This document shows, one piece after another, positions 1 through 13,599 of a stretch of 64,000 bases of DNA (its first letter is position 1; every line of letters begins with the position of its first letter). Below the pieces are notes generated by a model. That model saw nothing but the letters and a program-made list of their open reading frames with translations. It was not told the DNA's origin and did not search any database. A program made the translations under genes and the position numbers. The DNA comes from Apostichopus japonicus (Eukaryota; Echinodermata; Holothuroidea; Aspidochirotida; Stichopodidae), in assembly GCF_037975245.1 (NCBI RefSeq), contig NC_092574.1, forward strand, positions 17,890,713 to 17,954,712, written 5' to 3'.

Positions 1-2056
1 CAGTCTCATAATAATTTCTTATTTTGTTAAGTTTAGAGACCCAGGGATCAGGAAGCCTTACAGTAGCATATTTGAGACCCTATGTGTGTCAAATAATTCA
101 CAATGTCTCAAAATACAAAATTGATGTCTCCTTGTTCCACTGTGGTGAATTTTGGCCATTTTGATTAAGGCTTTGTAGATTAAAGTTTCAATGGAAAAAC
201 TAAGTTTTAATTTGACTAATGAACACACTAGCTAGTGTCAATCAGTGCAGCTAGGCCTATATAAGTATAACACAGTTGCCATTATCGTATACTATCATAA
301 ATGTGGCAAATAGAACAATTTTAAAAGTAATTTCTACAACTTTGAAGTATTAATATTTAGTTTTTACACAACATGGAGACAAATGAAATGTTTCACTATA
401 TTTTCACCGTTGTCAACCTAATAATTAGTTGTAAACTTGTATTAATTATCCAATTGTAAACTTGATGCCAATTTATTAAAAGGTATAGTCCTAATTATAA
501 CATCCTGGGTATGAGAAAGACTTGATTCTATGCATACCTTTTGTCATATTTCAGTGACATTTTGACAAACCAAGAATTTCATGTTTGGCGTTCTCAGGCT
601 AGCCGAGACTAGGTCTAACTGTTAGTGTTAGCCCCTATCTTAGTTAGGCATATCTTGACTAAAATTTACCAAGACTAGTACAGCGGTGATCATCAAACAT
701 CCCGCATATAATAAGAGCGTCACGTCAGGGAACATCTTGTCCCATATATTTTGCCTTCTTTCTTGGAGAATTCCAATACCCTTGAGTATATTTCAGTGCA
801 CTCTGTCGGTCTGTTCGTCTCGCCTTCTGCTACCAATATCACTATCACAAATGGAATATTTTACTTGGTGCCACTGGTAATACTATACCAATCGTTAGTA
901 TGTATTCAGCGAGACTTTTTAATAGTGTACGCATCGCATCATGTCAACGTGGAGTAAACACTGAGTACGACTATGAATACAATGCACGGAGGTGAACTTC
1001 AAGACCTTACGTTTCGTACGACAAATGTATCCCTATCTACTCTGACATTGCGTGGCCTGTAATAAATCATACTATTGCATCATACCGGTTACCCTTTCAG
1101 TGGGCTTGGTCTCAGTGAAATTTTCTATTCTTTCAACCTCAGAATTCATTACATTCCCATGATATTATGGAAATAGGAGTCTGAAGGCAGAAACAAGCAA
1201 GATTGCTCTGCAGTTCTTCATTGTCTATTAGTACTTTTTAAGAAAAAGTCGCCCAGGAAAGAACCTGGGCACGAAAACCAAACTACCGAACGACTGATCC
1301 GCTCTCAACCCAGTCCCCTTGCATCGGGACTGTGACTGTGTGTTCATCGTCGGGTGTCCATCACCATTGCCCTTAAAAGGGAACAGATACTACACAGATC
1401 TATTAGTCTATTAGTTGTATACAGAATGTAATCCCGAGTCACGTAAAAACTCCTTAGTGAAATAACTGGAATGAATTTCGGCATCGAATAAATCGTAACT
1501 CCAATGCCTCGCATTGAATAGATTAGGACCAGGTGGCAGAAGCTCCCACCAATTTTTAGTTACGAATATTTCAATTAAAAGGGCGCGTATGATTAAATGG
1601 TAATAAATGTACTCATTTGGAATCTTAAATACAATAGGGAGCTGTTGCGGCTGCTCTCTCCACCCCTATCGTGGAATAAGTAGTCTTGTTTATGACATGT
1701 ATTTTGTAAAGGGTGATGATTTTTATTCGATGTCCTGCTGAAGGGATTGTGGTCCTAGTTCTGCAGAGACCATAAAGACAGTATACTGAAAAGACTGCAC
1801 CGGAAAAAATTTGAGGGCAAAGCCATAGTGGGCATCAAAGGGGGGTGTGGTAATGACAATGGCTTTTATTTTCACATCGGTCACTTTAAGATTTTTGAAT
1901 ACTCATTAAGGGTCACCAATATGGGCCCAAAATTGTTCCACTAAAAGTTTTCAAGAGGCTTTGCTCTTCTGTATTATATATTTGGGTTCATTAAACATCT
2001 AAATGTCTTAGTAAAGTGACCATTTATTTGACTTTCTAGAATATTTGGGGACAAAA
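1..2056. other. Intergenic sequence, no gene recognised
   Basis: AT-rich sequence without a recognisable conserved exon on either strand. The short open frames near 686-957 overlap each other in two frames, match no family I know, and lack splice or homology support. Nothing else is visible except scattered 'ctaggcctata'-like runs near 250. Confidence 0.5.
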
Positions 2057-2285
2057 CAGGCGCGGATCCAGAGGTGGGGTCCGGACCCCCCTGCTCTTGG
2101 CCAAGAAAAAAAAAAGAGAAAAAAAAAGAGAGAGGTGCTTTGCATAGCTAAATTGAAGGGGGTTCCCTGTTGTACTTAAATATCCAAGAATTTCACAATG
2201 GATAGAGGGAAACCCACTCCCATTAGACCCTAGGATCACTGGAGGCCAAACCCCTCACCCTTCCAGAATCCTGGATCCGGCCCTG
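2057..2285. mobile_element. Degenerate MITE-like inverted-repeat element
   Basis: The left end reads CAGGCGCGGATCCAGA. The reverse complement of the right end reads CAGGGCCGGATCCAGG, so about 13 of 16 terminal bases match in inverted orientation. The interior has no coding capacity. The CAGGG-CGGATCCAG terminus resembles ends of hAT-type non-autonomous elements (family knowledge). The flanking 8 bases (GGACAAAA and CATCAAGC) do not match, so no target duplication supports the boundaries and the element is probably old. Confidence 0.5.
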
Positions 2286-2568
2286 CATCAAGCAGTGGTG
2301 ACAGAACGGGAGGGGGATTGGGGGCTAAAGGCATTATGATTTTTGTATCATCTCAACTCATCTGATATGTATTACCATATTTCATAGATTGTTTTTTTCT
2401 CATCAATTGAGAAATTGCAGACATGAGATCCATATTTTCAGGCTAGGTACATGCAGCTTAGAATACTCGGGAAGTGCTGTTTCCGGCCATCTGGGGGGTT
2501 TGTAAAGCCAAAAATTTACTGGTACGCTCCGCGCCAACCGATAGTGGCGCTCCGCTTAGTCTTACGTT

Positions 2569-2624
2569 CAGGCGCGGCTGGACGAGTCAGACCCCCCCTG
2601 TCACAAATCCTGCATCCGCCCCTG
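2569..2624. mobile_element. Short fragment related to the preceding element
   Basis: It starts CAGGCGCGGCTGGACG and ends so that the reverse complement reads CAGGGGCGGATGCAGG, the same terminal theme as the element at 2057-2285 but only about 56 bp long. It may be a deletion derivative or the residual end of a larger element. No matching flanking duplication is seen. Confidence 0.35.
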
Positions 2625-5600
2625 CAAAACTGATGACCATTACCACAGAACATGGCAATTCTTTCCCAGTTAAACAAATAAAGCAATGAGGAAACTACAC
2701 AAATGTATTAATATCTTCATTCTTTCAGTTTATTTTATGCTTCTACGGAACTCCCAAATTCCAGTTCCGCAGTAACATACTTCACTTCTGTGACAATCGC
2801 CACTTGAAACGAATGATCTCTAAAATTAAACACCGATATCATGCCCTTCACAGAGACTACTTATGGTAAAGGTATTTGAATAATTTAAGACCACAATAAT
2901 CTAGAATTATAACTCATTAAAAATTTAACTTTTGTTTTATGTTCTTTCCTTTTGAAAGAAAGTGTGAGCATTTCAGATCAAGAAATGGTATATTATCTGA
3001 TCTCTGAATGTCGAATTTCAATTTAATTCTAAATGTAACTGAAAACGAGGGAGAGAGAAAAAACAAAAAAGACACATTTGGCCCACTGGCATTTGTCCTC
3101 CATAACTGGACTGCAACACATGCATGACCATATACCACATTAGTATTACATCACTTCTTAACATGAAAATTTTCAACTCAGGTAATGAAAAGTTTCTTGA
3201 TTCATTTGCAAGGCCATCAAAATAACTTATATGTATTTTTCTTCTTTCAATTTCTAACACCACAAAAAGCCTTTTGTGAATAACTTACTTTGGATTTGTA
3301 GGCTCCTTTACACAAGTCAAATGCTTTCTTAGCAACCAAAACCAGAATCAAAATCAGAATCTAAACACACATTGTTTATTCTGTGGTTATTTTTTGTGAA
3401 AGCAAGCAACAAAAAGAAACAGAGTTAGACAAATGTTCAGAAACATTAACATTCTATCATATATGGCCGGTTAGTGTCGATCAACATTAGACAGGCCAGG
3501 CTATGAGCTACTGTGCTGTTGTAGTCAATAATAGTATGCAGGACTTTAAACAAGAACAAGAGAACCGTGTCCTTTTAAATTGCAGATATCGTCACAGAAG
3601 ATATGAAGGTGGCATTTTATTGTATGAGGAAGAGTATGTATACGGTACCACATAAAGCACAAATTATTCGGCCAATAATAAATAATACAGTAATCCAAAT
3701 TGTGCTCGTTTATCTCCAGTCCGTTACAGGATTGAAAATTCTTTCATACTTTCTCCGAGTTTTCACATCAACGTAAAATTGCCAACACGACAATTCGTGG
3801 CTGCAATGTTGTGATCGTTGATTGTGAAAGACTCCGAGAAGGTTTGGAAGGTTTCCCAACCCTGGGATTAATGAAACGGTATCTTTTACGTCTACTACTA
3901 AAATTCTACCTCTGTCCAAAAAACAACAAAAAATAGTATTGAGACTGGCTGTAATTGCTCAACAATCTTAAGCCACAAACTTTCCCAAACACACAAAAAC
4001 AAAACGATACTTTGCATAATATGAACAGTGTGTCCAAGAACATGAAAGAAGAAGGGAAAAGAAATCCCCACAAAGTTACAATTAATTATACACATAAAAC
4101 CATGCACTAATAACAAAAATACAACATATAGTTTGAAAACCGATAGTCAATAAATACGTTTTTACAGTTTTATAACAATTTTACAAGTTTTTTTGAGTTC
4201 TTTTTACAAGTCTTTTCTTCTTTTTTTTTTACACGACTGCTATGAAAAGAGCTATCTACACTCTACAAGACCTTTTTCAAACTTTTCATATCAGAGAACA
4301 GTAAGTCCCATAAAACAGGAATTGACAAAGAAAGCACCATTAAGACTAAGATTACATAATAATAATAATTTAATAATAGTAATAACAAATTCAAATGATT
4401 AATTTAATAAATCATTGATTTCACTTCTCTTAATTAGCCTTAACCGCTATCTTTTAAAACATTTTAAAGTTAAACAATAACTGCTTTTTACAGAGCAGTG
4501 AACGGGTAAGAATATTTCATTTGAAGTTACCAAGAGCAAAACGACCACAAAAGTGATAGCAAAAGATTATAATAATATAAGATAACAGGTGGCTACATAT
4601 TTGCCATCTTGAAAAATGCTACTAGGCTACAGTGGTTGGATAGAAACATCACCAAAAAGAAATGACAAAGATATTATGACAATATTTCTGTGGAAAGTTA
4701 GCATATTTTCTGATTATTATCATGGATTTTGCAGATAGTAAAATGGTCACACTAAATCATACGCATCTACACAGGGTGGAGAACTGCTTTGCTTATTGAG
4801 TTATAGTTTGCTAGATTCCTCTTACTAGATTTTTATCAAAAATGTATTAGATGTTTTCCATAACTACTCCTTGGTTGAACTCATCCAGCAACTGTATGTG
4901 ACTGAATATGACATAATGTAAACCCTCTGTTCCTTTCCAACTCTGTTTTCCTTAACAGAACATGATAAACAGTCCCAGTAAGGTACCTGTTGGAACGAAC
5001 TACAGAGACCTTGCTCTGTGAAGTCCATTTCTATTTAGACAAGTCAGCTTTAAGTAATGGATATTACAATTTACAAAATACTGACTTGACAAGTACAATG
5101 TGAGTATATGTATCTTTTTAATTTTCAGACAGCAGCTTGTGAAATGAAACACATCAACCAAATCAATGCATATGTATATAAATATGCACAGTTTGTATGT
5201 ATGCATACCTATGCACCTGCAATACAGGTAGTAGGTCTGTATGCATATATAAAGTATGTATTTTTTGTGGGTGGTACCTCTCAGAGCACACCCTCATTAT
5301 GTACTACAGATTGATTTAACAAGTGGTGATCAAAAGTAATCAACGGGTAAATGCATCGTGACATAAAAAAGTTATTTTAATACAAATTGATAAAACTTGT
5401 GAATCTGACAAAGACTCACGATAACATTTTCACAATAAGGTCAAACTTACAAGAAGTGATTTAATAAATAGATACTTTAAACTGTCCTTTGAGGTACTCA
5501 ATTTCACACCATTTGGCTTGTTGCCAAGAGAGTGTAGAAACACAAAGGATGAAATCATGAAACATTACAATTTGGTAGGTAAAATCCTTCCAATGTTCGT

Positions 5601-7001
5601 TTACATTTGACAGTATAGTTAAAATCAAACTAAATACTAAATCTATAAACTTTTAAACATATTTGACTCAAAACTAACAAGTCAGATGTCTAAGCATCCA
5701 ATGGATATAACTTGTGATTATAGACTACTCTGATCAACTTCCAGGTATTTATACTTAACAAGTCATGCGATAAAGTAAACAATACATTGAAATAAAAGAA
5801 TTTAAAAAAAAAGAAGAAAAAAAACATGTATTGGATAACCTGTAATCAGCTAACAGTTTTAGTGATGACATTTAACACAAACTGCTGCCCATGAAGTGTA
5901 GCAAATAAGAAATAAAAAACAACAGCTGCTTTTGGTTTCCCCACCTGTTGTTCTTATCTCCTGCCTGCTGGTGCAACAAAGCCCTCTGACCATTTCCCTG
6001 AGAAAACACATCAGTACCCCACCCCCCATCTTAAGAGGTGGGAAGGGGGCTACAAATATATATGTTTGGTTGCTGAGAACATTCTGTACCCACTGCACTT
6101 CTTGTTTTCAAGGATAAGCTTACTGCCCTTCTGCATGTTAGGGGTTGCAAAGTTGAACGGAAACTAAATTGAGCACAGATACTTAAATGTAAATCCCTAC
6201 TATAGCTAAGACACAGCCATGTCAGAAGACCTTACTACAGGTTATTTACTTATTTATTAAACTGAGAGAGAAAAGAGTAGCCGATTTAGTTCCAAAGAAA
6301 CACATTGACGATCGTTGTATTACTTAAAGGATGGTTGCAACTTGTCATCAATAAGAGAGATATTGGAAGTACAATTAACTTACTTAGAAATGATACATTA
6401 AATAATTGGTCAAACTAAATTGTCCTTGGTTTATATTTCCCTTAAAACAAAAGTCAAAACCATGTGCCTAGATTGCCTTCTTTTCCATGAATGCATAGCA
6501 CAAAGAAAGGAAGCATAACAAAACCTTAAAATAATAACAGAATATCTGTTACTCTATTTCCTTACATTTAATCAAGTAAAAATCTTAACAACATTTCCTC
6601 TTTGAACCAGACTCTCTATACACCAATCGAAATGACTTCAGAACAGTGTTTTAAAATTTTCTCTATTTACAATTTTTTTTTATAAACTTTCTTTCTATAC
6701 AACAAAATACATTTGAATGAAGTTTTTTCATTTCTTTAAAAACAAATCACATAAGACTAAGATGGCACAAAGATTAAATTAAAAAAAAGAAAAAAAAAAA
6801 AAAAAAGCTAGCATTATTAAGCAGCAAACAAGACGAAATAACAACAGTCAACGACAGAGCAGTAGTTGCAGACTTATCTATTTTGTGTCACCAGATGCTC
6901 TAGGTTTAACATGCCAGTCTCTTTTTAATGATTGTTTACTAATGGGTGCACCGGCTAAATGCACCTTTTATCTAATTAATTTGGGATCAAGGTGAAATTA
7001 C
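2625..7001 (-). other. Probable 3' UTR and downstream region of cyclin I
   Basis: No conserved coding sequence is visible. On the minus strand this lies downstream of the cyclin I stop at 7002. A TTTATT at 6253-6258 (AATAAA on the minus strand) is a possible poly(A) signal; others occur near 3375 and 3616, so the transcript end is not fixed. Homopolymer runs of A or T occur near 4205, 5805 and 6780. Confidence 0.35.
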
Positions 7002-10000
7002 TTAGCTTACCCTAAGAGAAGCAAAAGGGTTGCAAGCAGGCAAGCTTTCCTCCAATGTCTTGTTTTCGGTTCTGCAAGACATTAGGGAAGGAGGCATGAT
7101 TTTTCTTGGAGTAGTCTCCCCGTAGTTATCTTCATTGTAAAGACGCTTTATACTGTCGTAGATGTCGTCCTCCATCTCCATATCGATCTTCCGCTTGGCT
7201 GATTTAGCGAGGACTTTGCTGACAGGAGTCTCGTGAGCTTTACACTTTGGCGATGACATCTTGGACGATTCTAGAGGGTGGTACCTCTGGCCATACAGAG
7301 TGGAAGCGATCAACTCCCGACAACGAATCAACTGTTGGCTGTCGATCTGGGAAGGAATTAAAGTGATGTGGGACGGTTATCTCCGACTGAATCATCACAG
7401 AAAACATACACCCACCCATGATCTTGACATTATGGCAGAGACTCATACCAAACATGGTGTATTTTACAGTCCGACAGTTTGACTTGAAATAAACTATGAC
7501 TTCTGAAAAACATAGGATGATAATAAAGTTAATATTAATCAAGTATCTGCTCTCTTTGTTTTTCAGTTGAAGAAGAACCACTTTCTCCAAACAATACTTC
7601 CTAGCAAGACTTCTAAATTACTCACAGACAACTTCTTAATTTCCAAGTGATCCACAAGATAAAAAATTATTTTTGGGATGTGTGACCAACAATTAATGTT
7701 TCGGTAGTTACACCTACCACTTCCATAGAGAAAAGATGACAATGGCTCTAATTTCTAGCAAGTTACACCTGATGGATACTAATCAACATGATAAAAGCTT
7801 GTGAGTTAAACCATCTTCAAGTCAATTATCTCATAAACATAGAAAGATAATGTATATGGCAATACACACTGAACTCATCTCTTACTGTGTAGGTTACACT
7901 TTTAATCGATGTTGAACATTTGCACACTACACAGTCAGTCCTTCCTCTACCCTGTCCTCAGAGTCAAGATTAACATCATCAAACATAAGATTATCCTGAG
8001 ACTTCATAGCAATGAAGTCCATCAAACAGACTTCTTTAAGCATATATATATTTGAATCTTTCCCCGCTCTGTCAGTAGCCATTTACATGTGCTAGCACAC
8101 ATCAGACAAACTTGGACAATTAAAGTCAAACCCCAAACATCCACCTACCCCGATGAGTTGCTGCATGACAATGGTGACAGCGAGCCAATCTTTGGTAAGA
8201 ACCTCTAAATCCAAGCTCAGTAAACTGGCTGCGATGGTTGATCCACGGAATCCACTTAACTTATGATCGGTCAAAATCTTGCACAGTTGACTGGTCAAGA
8301 GAGCCAGGTGACGAGATGGTGTCATGTATGGCAGGTCATCCAGAAGCCACGGTCTCTGGGAGAGAAGCATTGCCTGGAACTGCAAGAGAAAAATGAAAAT
8401 GGGTGTTTAATTTCATACAATATCTGCAGAGCTATGAATATTTATGAGCACCAAATAATATTTGTCAGTTTGTTGTATAATTATGACAACAGATCTACAA
8501 ATACAGTACCTCCCAATGGGTTGCCTTTTTTATAAACACATAGTGGAGGTGTACCACAATTTTCATAGCAGAAGTGCGAACATTACCTTTAATATCGGAT
8601 TTGTGTGTCAACTACATCACTTTTGGGTGAAAATGAAACATCTTTCAGCGTTTGTTACGTACCAGTGGTATTAGTTATGTCAGTGAATATGGTAGGAAGT
8701 GGAAAAACAGTTAATGCAAATTAAACAAATGTGTGCAAAGTTAACTTACAATCTGCAGGAAGTCAAGTCCTGTTACATGGTTGATATCCCATTTCAATTT
8801 GTCCAGAATAACCCTCTCCATGCGAAGAACCTCAGCTACCGAGCATCCACATTTGCTCCATCTGACCAAATCTTGAGTGGCAGGAACATCCTGGTAGAAG
8901 ATTTAATTCAATATGATTAATGATGACTTAGTTGTCCAAAGTTGAATGACATCAACTTTGGACTAGATAGTTCTACTGTATAGACTATAGCTGAATTTCA
9001 TTCTTCTTCATACTTAGCAATGCCTTGTTATTACAGGTGACAGGTTTGTATTTCTTTTGGAACATTAATCTTATCCATAAAAAAGCCCTGGGAAACTAAC
9101 TAAACAAATAAAGCATATGTACCTCATCTTCTTCTTTCATCTTGGCCGCTAAGAAGAAACAGCTGATGGCTATACACCTCATGTACTTTGGTCTTGCCTG
9201 GAAAAAAAAAATTGGGAAAAAAACATCTTTACAATTCTGCACCTGCAGTAAAAGTGCAAACACAGACAATATATATTAGGAACCCCATCAGCAAAAGAAT
9301 GGTAATAGTTAGTGAGTGGGCAGAAATTACAACCACCTTGTTCACTGCATGGCGACCTGGTTTTAAAATTGCTCCAGGCACCCCATTTAAAATAGTTTAT
9401 GAAGTGTATCCTTTGTAAGATTAAAATCTGAATTATCACAAAGCATTTACATTATCCTGCAGCCTGAACCTGTTTGCAACTACTGTATTGATCGGATGGC
9501 CCAAAAATTTCTACCTGATACTTGATTGCTATCTTTGATCAATTCTCAGGGTACCTGTTCAGTAAGCATTACGGTATCTATGTAGAAGGACACAAGGAAA
9601 CATATATCCAAAACCAAACGATGAATATTGGAAGAATATTGGACATTCCTCTGTTTCATTGTTTCAAGATAAAAGATGTTACTGAAACTGGAGGACAATG
9701 TTTGGTGATTATAATCATTTATTGGTGATGGTATGGACCAGGTTAGAATATTTTTTTTCAGGGTATCTCCTGGATTCCAGTTCCTCTATTTATAACACTA
9801 CACACTGCCATTACTACAATGCATAATTCCAGGTACTTCCCCCTTTTGATGAAATGCATCCATGCATGTAAGAACAAACACAATACACTCACAGCCTGAA
9901 GCAACCCACATAGGCAGCACAATATATCAACATGTACGTCACATGATATGCCCATAGTCAGCAAACTATAATTCGTGGCTTCGTGCTCAGAGACACAATT

Positions 10001-11667
10001 TCAAGGAAGGGGATTCACCACAATGGAAAGTGCAAGAGGAAATGGAAATACTGCAACGCAAACAAAATACCAGCTCTGAGTCACAAACAACCAGAGTACT
10101 TTGGTGACCCTATATATGGAATTTACCTCATGTATCAATCAGTGTGTTCTTACTCTTAGTAAATTCCATTCTTTTGACTAGATTTTAGCATAAAAGACAA
10201 ATATAAAGCAAAAACTTGTGTATTCCATTAGGCAAGTATTAAAAGGAAAAAAACTTATGTTCTTGAAAGTGATCTTACCTTGACAACATTCAAGAATTGG
10301 TCAAGAAGTACAACACTAAGCGTGTAAGTTTCAGGACTGAAACCGAAGTGGGAAGTCATTTCTAGAAGCCATTTTGTCTCATCATTTCGCTGAGATGGTT
10401 TTATGTCCAGATTCTGCACAGGAGAGAGAATCACAGAGTTTGACATGAAGAGAAGGAAAGGTTTGCTTTCTTAATTCAGCGGTGACCATTTTCACAGGCA
10501 ATTACGGTATAGAGGGTGAAAGAAAATGGTACATCGGGGGGGGGGGGGGAGGGATTTATCCAGTATCAGCGTGGCAGAATGATTTGCACAATGGTCATAT
10601 TGCTATGAAAGTGCCAAAGATGATCAGTTTCTTTACAGAGGAGAGAGTCAGAATGGTGCGTATGTGCTGAGTTTAGTCATGGATTTTCTGATTCTGTGTT
10701 TTCACTTTGGAAATGCCTGCCATAATATGGATATCAATGCAACTAAAACTAATTATTGGATGTATACAGCTGTTACCTTGTAGCATCAGGATAAGGTCAT
10801 GACATTTGAAAATATATTGTTCAAATTCAATGATACAATTCCATGGCGCCCATCCCTTAGGACAGTACACAAACCCAGTTATAACAACCTACAGTAGTAC
10901 TGATAAACCTTTCATATCTTTTCTAGCACCTACTTTCATGAAGAAGGTCTAACTTTTGCAATATTTTTACATAACAAATTGCATAGATTTTGACTGTCCA
11001 ATTAAAAGAAGAATGCTAAACATGCAGTACATTTAGGCATCTTCAAAGCACCAACACATATTTGAGTTTCTACTCACTTGAAAACCCTATAAAAAATGTT
11101 GACTAGACACCTTTAAACTGCCCTAAACCAGTTGCAACATACAGACTTCATTAAAACCACATTTTTTCCTTTCTTTTATTTATTTTGCTTCTTTTAATTG
11201 TACAATGGATCTAAAAAAAAATTGGACTATTGACACACCGACATGTTTTAAGTGATTCTTCCTGAGTAATTGCCAAGAAAAGGGTACGATTCTTTATATT
11301 GTACAATGGATCTCAATAAAATAGACTGACACACCAACATTTTTTTAACTGATTCTTCCTGAGGTACTTGCAAAATATTAGGTACAATTCTTTATGATGT
11401 ACAATGGCCCTCAAAGAAATGGACTAATGACACACCAATATTTTCACCTAATTCTTAACCGAGTACTTGCAAAAAACTTAGGTAGGATTCATAGCACTAA
11501 GTATGCATCAAGTACAGAAATCATCATTTATAACTTACCTTCTCTGGAGAGGTCTTCACTTTCAGGGGAGCAGGTATGGCCAATTTTCTTTCCTTGACTA
11601 AGGTTTTGCACAACATGGCATTCAACTCCCCTGCCTTCAAGCTATTATTGCCAGGAATTGCTAACAT
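7002..11667 (-). CDS. CCNI: Cyclin I, six coding exons
   Basis: Atypical cyclin with a single conserved cyclin box and a divergent C-terminal tail. Exons in transcription order: 11667-11539, 10413-10279, 9197-9123, 8890-8750, 8379-8149, 7346-7002. All are joined in phase 0 by GT-AG introns and give 351 aa, close to vertebrate cyclin I (about 377). The cyclin box runs from about residue 50 (KPSQRNDETKWLLEM) through PETYTLSVVLLDQFL, CIAISCFFLAAK and VLRMERVILDKLKWD. The helices after it contain PWLLDDLPYMTPSRHLALL. What separates cyclin I from cyclin G is the C-terminal block DDIYDSIKRLYNEDN (about residues 297-311), near-identical to the vertebrate cyclin I tail. The start is the first ATG of the exon whose acceptor lies at 11708-11709. 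The last exon ends NPFASLRVS-stop, overlapping a donor-like AGG|GTAAGC, so an alternative downstream exon is possible. Cyclin I has been linked to CDK5 and survival signalling in vertebrates; its role here is inferred. Confidence 0.9.
11199..11490. repeat. Three-copy tandem repeat, about 100 bp per unit
   Basis: Three successive units begin TGTACAATGG at 11199, 11300 and 11398. Each continues with a diverged version of 'ggactattgacacacc', then 'tgattcttcctgag' and 'ttgcaaaa'. The period is 98-101 bp. It lies in the cyclin I intron just downstream (on the minus strand) of the first coding exon. Confidence 0.8.
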
Positions 11668-13560
11668 GATGGTTGTTGGTAGCTTCACTCACAATAAAGG
11701 CAGAGACCTGTGAGAAAGTAGTACAAAGGATTATACATCAATATTGATATTTTCATGCCCAAGACACCAAACAATGTAATGTAATAAACTGTATATAGTG
11801 TATACTACACAACCACCATAAAGTTTGGCCCTAAAAAGACTTATTTTGTATTCAGACACTTTGGGTAGTGCAATGAGGAAAGGAGGGCCTTCATTGCCTG
11901 ATCACTGAGGCCAAACAGTGCTAACAAGTTAACAGATCATTCTAAGCAAAGAAAATAAAATTTATCATATCGCTAGTAACTTGACTGACTGTTATGGTGA
12001 ATCTTGCAATAGATTGTGTATTGTTGCAACAGTTGTCCTATGATGCAAGCATACATTAGATTGCAGCAATGTTGGTTTCAGCACTTCAATGCATTTGTTC
12101 AATCTTTTCAATAAGCCTTTATAATTACTCAAAATAATTGCAGCTACTGTATTAGTTAGTTACCTAAACAAACCAAAGAACAAAGGATTATCACAGGTTG
12201 AAAGTCACAAATTTTAATCCACGTAAATGAAAACGATTGAAAACTGCGCTCCTACATAAAGCAAGAAAAACTAACTTGTGCCGCAAATTTTTGAAATTGC
12301 AAAGCCAGTAACACACAAAGAATAAGATAACAAAAGATAAAGTCAATTAGAAGTTGTTGAGTTCTAGAAACTGATGAGTTTTCAGAGTTGATTTGAAGGA
12401 CACAAAAGGAGACAGCTTGATGAATTTACTAAATTTTTTCCAAAGACGCTTATTCGGAGAGTGCAATTCACAAGGTGTATTATAAGGCTGTAATTGCTCT
12501 GATAACATTGGTGATAAACTGGCATATGAATGGTAAACATATATAATCTTGGAAAGGATTCTGAGTGATACTTGTAGCTATTGTAATCCTCTTCTTAATA
12601 CAGGAGTTATATGTTCACTAAACTTATAATGTGTTACAATCCTTGCAACAATATTCTAAGGCCAGTTAACCTAAACAAAAAATCTTATTATTTGACAGGC
12701 CATAGAACAGATGAACACTAACAGGCATCATCTATTTTGTTTGGTGATAAGGATAACTATTTTGTCGCCTGATTCCCTGAGAGTTTGGCCGAATATGAAT
12801 TTGACATTCATCAATACTGCGTCTTTGCTTTAGCTATTCTGTTACTGTGTTAGTGTTTTACTTTTAGGCTAACTTTAGTTTAGACCTAACGTAGGCTACA
12901 GTGTAACATCTCTAGGACTCAGGTATCAAACCTCAATTTCTACTTCCAGTTCATTGCTAGACTGTCATATAAACTCAAGTTTGGTTTTGGGACTTATTTA
13001 TGAGAAATTTGGAGTCACAGATGTGTAGTTATTAAATTGAATCCGTCCGGGGAAAGATGAACCCTTTACTAAAAGCAGTCACCCTGATACTGATAGTCCT
13101 TTTAGTAGTCTATCATTACCGAATTTTGTAACGTTCGACCAACGGACCATTCCAGCCTAACTTTAGACTTGGGAACGCCCAGCATTGCTTGTCATTTGCA
13201 TCAGAAATATATCAATATTTGTACTTTCTGTTAGTCCAACAATGTGAAATAACGAAATCTAAATCATCATTTACCATTTTCAACCAAAATCTTGCTCGTT
13301 AAAGCCAATCCAAGCTAAAGATACGATCATTATACTTTGCAAAATTGAGACCGGCACAACAAACAATCATTAATCAGCTGATTGCATACATTGTACTAGG
13401 TTAGTAATACTAGACTACAGTAAAATAAAGCCCTAGTTAATAAACGTCTTAGCTCTGACCTTCTTCCCAAAACAGCGGCTCAAGACACTCCTGAAAACTC
13501 CACAGCGATCCATAAAGCGTCAAAACGATGAAGATAACAATATTTAACACATGGTGATTG
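11538..13560 (-). other. Cyclin I 5' region with possible non-coding first exon
   Basis: The first coding exon has a good acceptor (pyrimidine tract, then CAG at 11710-11708 on the minus strand) about 40 bases before the ATG, so at least one upstream non-coding exon exists. A candidate donor (GAAGAAG|GTCAGA on the minus strand) lies at about 13459, which would put the first exon and promoter around 13460-13600. The exon is a guess; the acceptor is seen directly. Most of the rest is intron without recognised content. Confidence 0.3.
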
Positions 13561-13599
13561 CCATTTTGAAGCAAATATTTAGGAATAAACGATTCCGGG

